This document shows, piece by piece, positions 1-11,571 of a stretch of DNA of 64,000 nt; within the stretch, counting starts at the first letter, position 1; each line of letters starts with the position of its first letter. The position numbers and the translations under genes were made by a program. The stretch is from Mycteria americana. Lineage: Eukaryota > Chordata > Aves > Ciconiiformes > Ciconiidae. The notes beneath the pieces are model-generated. The model did not search any database and was not told the origin of the DNA. It saw only the letters and a program-made list of their open reading frames with translations. The DNA is taken from positions 25,204,501 to 25,268,500 of the forward strand of contig NC_134373.1 of NCBI RefSeq assembly GCF_035582795.1. Direction: 5' to 3'.

Positions 1-1489
1 ATAGGTTGTAACAGACAAAACCTGGGTTCCAGAAGCTAACTAAACAATATTTAATCGAAGTCCAGACATACAGACTTGGTGCACTATAAGCAAAGTAAAA
101 GTAGTGTCAGTAATAAAGTTTGTAGCTCGTCTTGTACTTTTTCTATATATCTGAATGCTGAAGTTGATAAGTATATTTACGCATTATCTTTACAAAGTGT
201 AGAAACCAAAGGTTTAGATTTTCTTTTCTCATCTCTTTAGTAACAGTATAGGCAATTTTTATGTTGCCTGGGAGGAGTGTCAACAGGATTATGAAATGCA
301 GTTCTGTACTTCAGTACTGCTTATGACTAATATTAGCTGGGAACTTCCACTGAGAAATACCCAACTGAAGAACTTCCTTAAATGCAACTGCAAGCAGACA
401 GTCCTTCTCTGAAGTAGAGACTTTAGCAGAAACAGCCTGCAAACTGGCTTTGGACCCAGTGCAACATTCCTTATTTGCATAAGTGATGCCAATGATTTCC
501 GGAAGCTCACTACCCTGGGAAAAGGTTACCCTGCATGAAAAGGGAGCAGTACATCAACAGGCAACCCTGCATGCTTGGGAACAGTTAACTTACATAGCAA
601 CTATTGTACCAAATATAATACATACTTTTTAACATTCTGTGAAGAAAAAGCCAGTGATGATAATGACACCAATAGAAAGTAGCAACAGCTTTGTAAAACT
701 AATGCTATTCATCTATATAGAATGTAACCTGTGTTACATATGGAGAGAGTGCAATAAGATGGAGGGTGAAATACTTCTTAGGGAAGAATAGCCAACCCAC
801 TGATTCTTAGTTAAGCTCCAAAGGAACTTAATTATGCAGACCCTTGAGCTCTGTTTAAGTTTTAGCCTTATTGTGTCTTTCCCCCTTCCCCCCCTAACCA
901 CTGTATAGTGAAACTGAGTTTCTGTAGAACAATGTAGGGAAAACACTCACCTTGGAATATTCGTTTTCTCTAGCATCAGTGCCTTTTTGCCATAGAGACA
1001 AGTACTCAGGAGATTTTGCACATAAGCATTAATTCCTTAGACCTGTCAATGTGACGAAGTGAGATATTTTGATGTCAACTACATTACATAGGCCTTCTCC
1101 CTCTGTTCCGTGTTAAAATTCAGTAAATCTTGGTAGCTGATTTAGATAGAGCTACATTATATTCAGTATCTAATTTAAGAAAACATGAATGATATAAGGA
1201 GCCTTTGCACTATTTGTTGTATGTTGTTTGATCCCAAGCCTTTATTCAGGCTGTCAGTGTGGAGTAAGAGTGGAAGCAGTCAAAGAAGAGATGTATTTGA
1301 AATAACACATTTCATTTCTGGGATCTTACGACCTCTTTTCCTCTTCTGCAAAAAGGGGAGCTATGTAGTGCAGCAAGATCACAGATTCCATGGTATTATT
1401 TTTATTTCTGTAGTCTCATAAAATTCCAAAGTTTGGGGAAGAGACAGGTGTTGATGCAAAGTCATTAAGTTAATGGACCTGTGTTAGTG
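1..1489. other. unannotated AT-rich sequence
   Basis: No gene, RNA gene or recognisable repeat. Open frames here are short, lack splice-site context and resemble no family I know. Confidence 0.5.
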
Positions 1490-1776
1490 TACCTATGGAA
1501 CTTGTTGTCAAAACTGTTCAGGATGTGAAAATTTTGGATGTGTTCAAGGGGAGATTGGACAAGTAAATATTTGAGAGATTCACTGAGGGAAACTAAAGAG
1601 ACAGGCAGCATCAATCTCAGGAAGTTCTCTGACCTGAAAATAGCTGGCAGCTGGGAGAAGACTCTGAGGAAGTATTACATATGCTTGCCCTGTTCTTATT
1701 CTTCCCAGGGCATTGATTTCTAGCCACCACTGAAGAGAAGATGGGTCTGAACCAATGTGGCATATGTTCTTATGTT
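1490..1776 (+). mobile_element. ancient CR1/L3-type LINE, 3' end
   Basis: The segment follows the 3' end of the older amniote CR1/L3 lineage. It runs from the end of the ORF2 coding part (a GGAACTTGTTG start and a GGGGAGATTGGACAAGT block) into the 3' tail, where ATGGGTCTGAACCAATGTGG is followed by TTCTTATGTT, close to the 'GGTCTGACCCAGTATGGC...TTCTTATG' ending of reptile CR1s. Many substitutions and stops show it is a fossil. It is truncated at the 5' side, as is normal for CR1. The exact left boundary is uncertain. Confidence 0.7.
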
Positions 1777-4675
1777 AATGACTTCATGCTGATAGAAATG
1801 TGTAGGAATTTCTCTACATTAAACAATGTCCTGTAAAAGACAGATACTGTAGAAGGATAGGGAACATTGCTATTGCAGAAGCTCCAAAAGTCTTGGAACA
1901 TCCATTCAGAATTATTTCTTATTATTTTAGAATATCCACTTGAAAGATAAAACCTTTGAGCAGATTTATTGAAGATAATCAGTGAATTTTATCTGGTTTC
2001 TGAAAAGACGCCGTGTATAGTTAGACTATGTTTACAGTTAAATTGTGATGACCAACAGATCAGCTGCATAATATCATGGCTTTCATTGTTAGTAAGCATT
2101 CTAACTGCACACAAACTTTAACAGAAGGTATGTCTATGTAAATACACAGCAAGACAACCTTCTTGATTGGTGGACTGTAAACAGATCTTGAGAAAAAGGC
2201 CTCACAAAGAGTAGTGGTTAGAGATTTTTCCATTATTTAGCTGGTGACAGCATCTAACCATTTAATGCAGTTTATTTAGTGCACGAGTTTTGAACTGGGT
2301 CTCCATATGCACCAGTTAATGTTGTCCTAGTTAAAAACTGTACAATGGAATAAACTTTCCAGGCTTCCTCCTAAAGCAAACTTTATAGGGAAAGCTAGTA
2401 AATGCTTTGATTCTGTCTCATTTTTTAAGGAAAACACAAATCCCCTTTAATTATTTTTACAAGATGATAGAGCAACTGAAAATATATCTATAATTTCCCT
2501 GACACATGGAGTTGGTATACTTCCTTTCAACATTATTTGATTGTATGTTATAGTGGAATTTGAAAATAAATAGTTCTGTTTCTCTGCACAGTGAAAAAAT
2601 ATTTTGGAATGATTCATCTCTGCAGTCTTTTTCTTGTTGATATAGTTGTTCCAGCTCCTCATGTTAATTTTTAAATTGTTTTATAAATGAAAAGATGGCT
2701 TTGTGACTTCAACAGAGTGCTTTTCTTGATTCTTACTCATAGTCATCCTATGAGAGTTTGGTGGGTCTAAGCTTGACTAATTAGAGTGTGTAAGACAAAA
2801 TAAGATGCTCAGATGAGCGTTTCTGTAAATCTTACAATGTACCATTGCAGTGAAGTTCTATAAGCAAAAAGATTTGAGCAGTCATTGAGCAGTCAGGCTG
2901 CTCAAGTTTTAACTAAAATTTCTTGATATCTACCAAAGATAAATCAGTAGCTGTGCCTGCTGAATTGTATGGTAAATCTTTCCCAACTTTAAGCAAAGAC
3001 AGCTTGAAGCTATGTGCTGTGTAGTGGCTTACAGTGTGTTGACACTGTGCTTGGTTGAATACAGCCTCATTGTGTGTGAAGCTAAGGGGACTAAATGATA
3101 AACAAAAATGCAGACCAGCTTCTTGCAAATGATATTTGTTCTTACCATGCTGTAAACAGGAATATGTGTACAAAAAGATAAAGAAAAAAAAAGGATAATT
3201 CATTGTGTGTTCTCAGTTCTAATACAGCAAATACATCACTGGTAATAACTCTGACTTTCTGAAAGAGTTGTCACACTTCCTGATTTATTCCTGGTGAAGT
3301 AGGGAGAGAAACACATGATCAATGGGTTTGGGTCTTTTTGCATAATTAGTGGCAAAATGCACGTGCGTGCGCACACGCACACACGCGCTCACTTACTTCG
3401 TCTGGCACAGCTTCAGTCTTCTTATTCACCAGCTGCTAAGTCATTTTCATATCCGTAGCTGCTTCCTCTGAGCGAAAACACACCTGCTCTTCTAGCATTG
3501 TATCCATTTATTGTTGGCTTCCTGGAAGCAAAAGATGTAAGAGAATTTTGGCTTGTGTCAGAGATCTGAATAAGCATGGGATAACTCAAAACTGCCACAC
3601 TCTTATAAAGCTATTATACATTAATTTGTCTCTAGTAATTACCAATTTCCTTCAGTAGATACACATCAAAGGCCTAGAATTAAATGTTCTAAGTGGCATT
3701 TTGGCCACATTATTTTCTGTCTGTACCATTTGGAAATACACTTATTTGACTAGGTTTTGACCATTGCTATGGTGTTACCACATACCTGCCAGCACTCTTA
3801 AATTGCACTGCAATCAATTTCTTGTGTATTAAATCAAATGAGAGATTTAATACAGAGTACTGAAAAATCATTCCCTGCAACAGTGAGTAACAACTGCATT
3901 TTAGATTGCAAAAGGGCGATCAGGCAAAAAGAACATTAAAGAAAGGCAACTTTTAATATGGGGAATAAAATCAGGAAAGATAAAGTTATAGATGTCGGGG
4001 TAGTTGGGAATAAGAAAACGAAGTACCAGAAGCTCTCCTTCCCTGCTGCTCAGCTTTACCTTTCCATCCATGCTCTGAAGTACAGCCAAATTAATAGCTG
4101 TCTCTAAAGCTCTCTTTTAGAAGATTTGATCTACACTATGGCCAGTACCTTATAGAAGTGATCTTAAATTTCTTCTCCAAATTCTTCAGAGGCAATGGGC
4201 TGATAAAGTGTTGTTCTATCAGTCCAGCCCCCAATACATTTGTATCTTCCAACCTATCTACTCCTGCTTTGTTGACAGGTAGTGGAGTAGCTAAAGACAA
4301 GAATCACAAAAGGAATTTCGGGGTATGGTACCAGCGGCTTCATGGAGGCTGCTACAGCCTCCGGTACAGAACTTATTTCCTACACAAAGTATGGGGCTTG
4401 CTGAAAAGCAATGCTTTAAGTAGAGCTGCTGTCTCTGGGTAATATGCTGTAGTCCTGAATCCTTTCTAGTCATGTCTCTTGGAGATGAAAATTCAATTTT
4501 GCATGGACTAATTAGGGCAGATCACAGAGATTATAATTCTTCAGTCTCATGGCTACAACGATCTTTGTGTTCCAGCCTCCATTCTAACAATGTTTGCATG
4601 TTTTATGGCACAGTAGGCAGTAGGTCATTCCCACTTTGTTACTTTTGAAAATCAGCTTTACTGACTGATTTTCTA
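1777..4675. other. unannotated sequence
   Basis: AT-rich DNA without recognisable genes or repeats apart from the alternating purine-pyrimidine tract at 3357-3388. A perfect 8-bp stem with a 3-base loop (GGAGGCTG, CTA, CAGCCTCC) lies at 4344-4362; nothing else supports an RNA gene there. Confidence 0.5.
3357..3388. repeat. alternating purine-pyrimidine tract (Z-DNA candidate)
   Basis: Thirty-two bases alternate purine and pyrimidine without a break, mixing GC, AC and GT dinucleotides and holding six CpGs, in a region otherwise nearly free of CpG. Such tracts are the classical sequence type that can adopt left-handed DNA. It is followed by CTCAC and ordinary sequence. Confidence 0.75.
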
Positions 4676-4679
4676 TTTT

Positions 4680-5585
4680 ACTGGTGCCTAGAACCAGCCC
4701 TCTGAAGATACCATCCTTGCCAAAGGCAGCATCAGCTTTACCTAAACCATTTCTAACATATGTTTGCCTGTTTTGAAGATCTATATTGGTGATAAAGATT
4801 TCACAGCCTCCCAAGGGACCTTCTGTTCTTTCTTACAGATTTTTTTTCTACATCTCTAATTATTCTTCAGTTGAACCACACTTTCCACAAGGTACAATGA
4901 ACAAACTGGACAGTATGCTCCAGCTGAGACTTTCCACCATAGTTTTCAACAAATACATGCTGACTGTTTTATATCCTTAAAACAGGACAAAAACTTATGC
5001 TTTTAAACAAACTTGTTCAATTATTCACTCCAGTATTTTTCTGAGAATGAAAGTAAAGCAGAACAGTATGTAATTCCCTGGTTTCTTCTGTTCTCTCCTC
5101 TTAAAGATAAACAAGACGTCTGTCCTTTCTCATTCTTTTAGAAGCTCATCTGTTCTCCACAAGTTCTCAAAGATAATTGCTAATGGCTCCAAAATGTCTT
5201 TATTCTGATCTCTAAGTATTCTGAGAGGAATTTCTTCAAGCCCAGCTGGTTTGAAAATATTTTATCTAAGTTATGGTTCTAGCCCGTGTTCTCTCCCCTT
5301 GTCTCTGGTACTAATTATTTTAGCCAGCTGATTGAGGTTGACCCTTCTAGTGAAGAAAAGTAAAAAAGGTATCAGCCTTTTCAATACCATCTCTAATTGT
5401 CCTTTCTCTCCACTGAGTAGCAGATCTCTCTTTTCTTTGTCTTTGTCTTGCTACAGATGTATTACCAGAATACATCTTTTTTTTGCCTTGCTATTTATCC
5501 CATTTTGTGCCTTGACTTTCCTGATTTGGCCATCTTTTTTACATTGTTGCATTATTCTTTTACACTCCTCAGCAATTTAACTTAG
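4680..5585 (-). mobile_element. old CR1 LINE fragment with internal deletion
   Basis: Read on the minus strand, the element enters in the linker between endonuclease and reverse transcriptase (around 5540, compare KAKAQNEIKLARD of CR1). It continues through the block matching 'plaiIFENsWRTgevpeDW' (about 5150-5200), the NYRP motif (about 5070-5080; here NYILF) and the GKILEQII block, to a remnant of SQHGFVKN at about 4960. The frame then jumps to the C-terminal 'LEYCVQF' region at about 4920 and on to the 3' part (GGGAGGCTGT ... GGTTTAG) near 4680-4810. The central RT with the YADD-type active site is therefore missing. Several stops and frameshifts make it non-functional. It belongs to an old amniote CR1/L3-like lineage, clearly older than the copy at 24.7 kb. 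Confidence 0.75.
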
Positions 5586-8500
5586 AACATAGAAAGTAGA
5601 AAATTTATGGAGCTTAAGGTAGTTAAAAAAAAATTCTCACTGTTATTTAGCATGTTGGGATTTTTTAAAGCATTTCGTCCCTATTTCTTATTTCTTCCCT
5701 AGCATTGGGGTGGTTTCTGTTATCTCCTCTTTTTCTAAAGGAGATGGAAAATATCTTAAACTCCTTGATTTATTTTTTTCAAGGATCATAATGATGTCTG
5801 CATACTGGATTTAGGCACTTAAAAGTCTGTATAGAACTAGTCCTGACTGATGTGACAGAAGTCACACTGTACATTTGTTACAGATGGGTCTGAAGCACAG
5901 AAATGTCTTGCTCACATAAGTGGTTTCTGATGCCTGCCTAATTTTTCATCTGATTGAAGCAGGATTATTTGGTTACTATCTGATTTGTGTAAGTTTATTT
6001 TATGCTAGCAAATTGCCTTACTTACCAGTCCTTCTTTGTGTGCCCTTCATTGTCCTTGTTTATTTCTACATTGTCTTGGGGAAAAAAAAAAAGAACGAAC
6101 GAAAGAAAAGAAGTTTCAGTATGTATTTTTCCCATCTGGTTAGTCCAGCACTCTTCTTAATTAGTAAAATGCCATCCTGTCAGATTCTTTCCTGCCAGGA
6201 AGTCATTCAGCTACCAAATCACTTCTTCACCTCCATCATATATTTTAACATTTGAAAACAGCAAAACTGTAAGATATCATATTCTTCCTTACAACAGAAA
6301 AAGAAAAATCAACTACAGCAATGCTAATTAAATGTAGTTTAGGATTAATTTGAATTTAAACCAGGCCTCACAGGATTTCAGAGCATGTACCCAGAGTGTC
6401 ATAAAATATGTAACAGCACTTCTTCTCAATTAACATTCATTTATTTCGGAACAATAAAAAGCAGCACAAATAGGCACAACCTGTTCCTTACTCTTTCCCC
6501 AGTAGTTTGTGCTCTGCCCAGACTGCTTTCCCTACTCATTATTCCAAAGGCCAGCTCCTTCTTATATCTGGGCAATACCAGACTGGATCAATTATCACTG
6601 TATTCCCTTTCTTGAGTCTTAAACCTCTTTTTCCACTATAAAGCCACTTGAAGACAATGTATTGTCTATTAAATCATAAACCTTATATTTGAATACGTCA
6701 ATTGTGTTGCAAAAATATAATTACTGTGTTTCTTTTCCATTGTGCAAATTGAATGCCAGCCATTTTAAGATTACTGTGTGGTTTAATTAATTTGTTTTTT
6801 AAATTCTTGTCATATCAATAGAAATATTTAAATCAGTCAATACCATCATACTGATTATAAATAACAAGGTTAATAAATGCTAAAATTAAGTGTTCTTTAA
6901 AAAAAAAAAAAGGACAGTCTCAAGGAGAAACATAAACTACATCTGTATTGGGAATATAAAAACATATTTGAATAGTTTGTGAGCAATTAGGAAACATAGG
7001 AGAAAAATATGAAGTTACAAACTTTCATGGACAATTTTTGTAGAATTTGCTGAAAAGGAATTTAATAGGAGAGAATTCTGTATATTCATATAATTTAATA
7101 GAGATTATAGCATTTTTCTACCTTTGTTAATTTTTTTGTAACTGCTATAGAATACATAACAAAAATCTGTTTCTTTTAAATTCTGTAGGAATTTTTGCTT
7201 TTACATGGAAGTAATTTGAAAATAAATACTACCTATAATTACACCGACTGGGTATTTCTCCCAAAATCTTTCTGCTGTGTTCTGACTCCTCTGTGATGTG
7301 GGCTTTTCTATGTTCTCTGGCTGCCTGGCAGGTGTGTTGAGGTGAGATTTAAATAAAATGGAGCAGAAGTAGGAAGGGTGAAGTAAACTACTCAGAGAAT
7401 CTTCTGCACATAGAACTCGCTTCCCTAGGCATCCACTTCTAGTTGCTGTTGGAGCCTCTGAATCAATAAGGGCATTCTTATGCAGGAACTTCTACTTATG
7501 TGGAAGTAAGCAAGGGAAGACTAGGTGATTGTGGCTTAGCACTGGGTACCATCAGTTCTGTACATGTGATTGTTCCAAGGTGTGAGAAAGCTGGGTAAGG
7601 TCATTGTATAGACATATCAGGTTTTAGGTTTTACCACTAGTAGCCCAGCAGAGGATGAAAGCCATTATGGTTTTTCTTCCACAGTGTAGCTTGTGAAAAG
7701 TGTTTTGTGCTAATTGAATGATACGAATTCTCTTTCAGTAAAGGCCATGTCCATAGGGTGCAGCCAGGCTAAAATGTTATGCAAATGTAATGCAAAATGT
7801 AATGCTAGTTCACCATAATTCTTATTTATGCTTCAACCCCAGCTAAAGAAGAAACTGAAGAAGCCCAGGCATCACTTTAGTAACTGAGCAAATCTTTCTT
7901 CTTGCTTCCAGCAACATAGCCATATAAGGTGTCGGCATTTCAGCCAGTAGGCAGAGACCTTGTGAATATTCTTTGGTTCCCTGAAGCTCTCCCTAGCGTA
8001 CTTACACTGTTCCCTCAGACTGGATTCACTCCAAGAAATAAGTATAGCAAAGCCAGTATTTTAGAACATGGAAGCAACCTCCCCCCAACTGGTCTTTATT
8101 AATCACTGTCTCTTTGGACAGCATTTTGCTTCCCTAAGTGTTTGTCAGATTCGTGCCCCAGGCATGCATACTTGAGAAATACAGTTTTATTTGGGTATTG
8201 AATAACATAATACATCTCATTAGTAATAAGCTGCTTTTTCTGACAGAACATAAGATTTATTAAACATGACTGTTGGGTTCATTCAATGTCTAAACAGGAC
8301 CTTGCTGCAAATTTCAATCTACTTGAGCAGACATACAGTAAAATGCCATGGGTAATACCTCATTATATCATTAGGAATAATGATAATAAACAGTGATAAT
8401 GAATCTCTTGGCCTCTTTTATATTACAAGAAATGAGAGCGTAATGTCACACTACAGGAAAAAAAACAGTAGTTGACAAGAGGTTAAGATGGGTATACAGT

Positions 8501-10739
8501 ATAATGAAAAAGGTTAATTATAGAGAGATGTCGGACACCAATTATTTCATCTATAATAGTAGTGTTCTGTTACATTATAAATACAGCTTTCACTCCTATT
8601 CCTACCTTTGGCAGCCAACTAATATGGAAAGCATCTTAGGAATGGTCCTATATATTGGGATTTTTTTGCCAACAAAACTGAGGAATGCTATGTAAAGCTT
8701 CCTTTCTTTCAGCCAGACATTGTCTGTCTTTCAGCATGCGTTGGTCTTTCTGTTTGTTCTTTCTCCCACAGAATCGTTTCCATTCCTTCTAGATCCTCCT
8801 GTCTTCATCCTCTGCTGCTTCTGCATGGCTTGTAAGAGTTTCTCAGTTTTTGCTCTGCCTTTGCCCAGACTCCACCAACTCTAACTCAGCTACTCCTTCC
8901 TATTCTGCTTCTTATACCTCAGAAACCTCCCAGCCTTTGAATTCTATGGCCACCATGACTTTTCCCAGTTAGATACTTCTTGTACATGTTTCTAGCATAT
9001 GTATTCTGGCATGACAAACACCATCCCCATAGACTGGCAGCATAAAGAAGCTTCCCTGGTTCTTGAGATAAGGAAAAAAGATTTTCTTCTTTTGCTGCCT
9101 TAATACTTCAGCAGAAAAATACATGAAATGGAAAAGTAGTGGAAAAAGTAGTATGGAAAGCAGGAATTCACCTGCCTTTAAAGAGATGACCAGAGAGGAA
9201 GAAAAATGATGAGATGAAGAAAACATTGCTGTAACAAGAGATTCAAAGGTACAGACTGAGATATATGTGGTGAGATCATCTGTACCTAGATGATGAATCT
9301 GATTTTTCAACACGCAACCTGGAAGGATCCATGACTGTTGTCAGCTTTGAGTTATTTCTAAAGAGTGGCTGCAGTTGTAAAAAGACAAATCCTGTTTACC
9401 AAGATGCGTGCTTGCTCATGACTCGAAGAATAACAAAGGACACTGGATTATGGAAAATTAAAAGAGAAGTCTTGAAGCAAATTCTAGCAGTGATAGAAAG
9501 TAAAAGAGAGGACTACTTGGGTTCTAGCCTGCATAGTGCTAGTCACATCTCCAGCCATCCTTTTCCCTGTCATGCAAATTTTTCACTGGCTGTCTGATCT
9601 CATCCCCTCCACAACATTCAGGGTAATGTTCAGACTGAATCTTTAAATCCACTCAGCATTCAGAGTATATTAGATTGGGTTTTTAACCAAATTGTTGTTC
9701 TTGTTGTTTAAACCTGTAAGTTTTCAAAACAAATTGACTTGAAAGCAAACATCTATCTACATTCTTTGGATGTCTGAAGGCCCTACAAATGTCAGCCTGG
9801 CAGCAAGGGTAATGAATACACAATGATTATATTACCAGATTTATTTATTTTATCAGATTTATTTCTCTTCCTTATCTCCACCCCTATTTCATTTTGACAT
9901 CTGAATGTGTTTGGCATTAGGGTAATGTTAACCCCCTCCCCCAACAAACAGCTTGGCTAAGATTGATTGAACTGCTGCTGAGAAAACAAGAACTGACTTG
10001 AACTTTTTTTTTTGATTAAAAAATATGGCATTTACCTGAAGCTTATCCAGCTCTTTTGGGATTTTTCTCATCTGTGCTGCAGGTACCATTTCCCTATTAT
10101 TTTTAACTTTTCTCTTGCTAACGCTTGAAGATGAGCATGCATACATTGCTAGTAAGCATGTCTCAGCTAGCAGCTACATAAATAATACAAAGAATAAAAA
10201 TAGGTTACTGGAAAATACAAAAACACTAAAAGATTTGAAATGCTGTCAAATACAAAAGGTGTTTTGGGAAATTATTAAAAATGCTCTGTCCTCTTATGAC
10301 CTTCATTTTCATATTTTTTATACACGTGTATAATAAAACAGAATGATTCATTAAATACATAGTTTGGCATTTGGGTTCGCCATATGTTTTTGAATGTAAA
10401 AACAATACAGATTCCACCTCAACAGTTTTTTCTTATAACATACTTTGAACAGAACATTACAGATAGTGCTCCTTGGTTGCTCACAAAATTTCAGGTTTGT
10501 AGTTTTCCAAATCTCTTAAGTTATCTAACAGATTTCAAGACTTTGTGTCAAGTCATTGAGGCAATGGTGAACTTCCAGATGAAACCCAGAGTCATTTAAT
10601 GGTAAGGATAACATAGAGATCTGTAAGTTTTCTCTGTGGAAGGTATTCTCAAATTAATCAAATTTTGCATCAATGCAGTCTTGTAACTTGGATTGTCTCT
10701 TGTCCATTCATAATTTCACAGACCATCCCTACCCATTCA
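5586..10739. other. unannotated sequence with simple repeats
   Basis: No supported gene. A purine-rich run with GAAC units lies at about 6079-6115, an A-run at 6899-6912, and pyrimidine-rich stretches at about 8700-8960. An octamer-type ATGCAAAT sits at 7779-7786, next to two further ATGC-containing repeats. These are low-complexity features without clear function. Confidence 0.45.
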
Positions 10740-11571
10740 CAATCCCATAACTTCCTTTTGGCAACTCAAGCACAAAAAGAAAGTGTATAGGAGGTGTGAG
10801 CATGGACAGGCTATCAAGGAGGAATATTGAAGCATTGCTTGGGCATGCAAGGATGGAATTAGCAAGACCAAGAGCTGAGCTAGAGCTGAAACTGAGAGGG
10901 ATGTGAACAGCAAAAAAAATGCCAAACAAACTTGTGTGGGTACACTGGCAGCAGAAGGAAGACCTGGGAAAATGTTGCCCCTTGATGAATGGGGCAAGCA
11001 ATCTAATAATGAGGATGAAGGCTGACACCAATGCTGTCTTTGTTTCTGTCTTTATTGGCAAGGTCTGCTCTCAGGCCTTGCAGGTCTCTGTTCCTAGCAG
11101 CGAAGTTTGGGGGAGAAAGTTACTGTCCACAATAGACAGTTGAATCAGAGTCAGCTTGAGTAAACTGGGCATATGTAAGTCCATGGGACAGATGGGATTT
11201 ATCTGGTGCTACTAAAGGAGTTGGTAGCTGTCGGTGTAAGGCCTCTCAAAATCTTTTGAAAAGTTGTGATGATTAGGGAAAGTTCCTGATGACTAGCAAA
11301 AATACAAATATTATGCCCATGTTCTGAAAAGGCAAGGAGGAGGATCTGGTGAACTACAGACCCATATTCCTACCCAAAGTATAGAAACAAGTATTTATAA
11401 ACATGTCATTTCTAAAGAGATAGGATGACTTGTTCTAAACCATAGATTTTCATAAGTCTCTATTATTGCATTTTAATAAATAGGTTTGGGCTCTTGATTG
11501 TCTTTCTATCATACTTCCTGCAAAGATTCTTTTGAAAATGTCTACACAACAGCTGACTTCCACACTGAGTC
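10740..11571 (+). mobile_element. CR1 LINE ORF2 fragment
   Basis: In the sense frame, with interruptions, the translation follows CR1 ORF2. It starts in the endonuclease-RT linker (QAIKEEY-like at about 10807, then the counterpart of LELxLARDVKxNKK at about 10870) and runs through the EDPGNYRP counterpart (VNYRPIFLPKV at about 11350) to an HGF-K block at about 11440-11456. Nucleotide landmarks such as CTGGCAGCAGAAGGAAGACC and AAGTCCATGGGACAGATGGG are typical of avian CR1. Stops and indels are frequent. The segment 11382-11571 is also shared with 14438-14657 in inverted orientation. Neither the 5' start nor the natural 3' end is present. Confidence 0.8.

Noticed and set aside
4344..4362. Perfect 8-bp hairpin as a small RNA precursor
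   Set aside because: The stem is too short for a pre-miRNA, and flanking pairing does not extend it convincingly.
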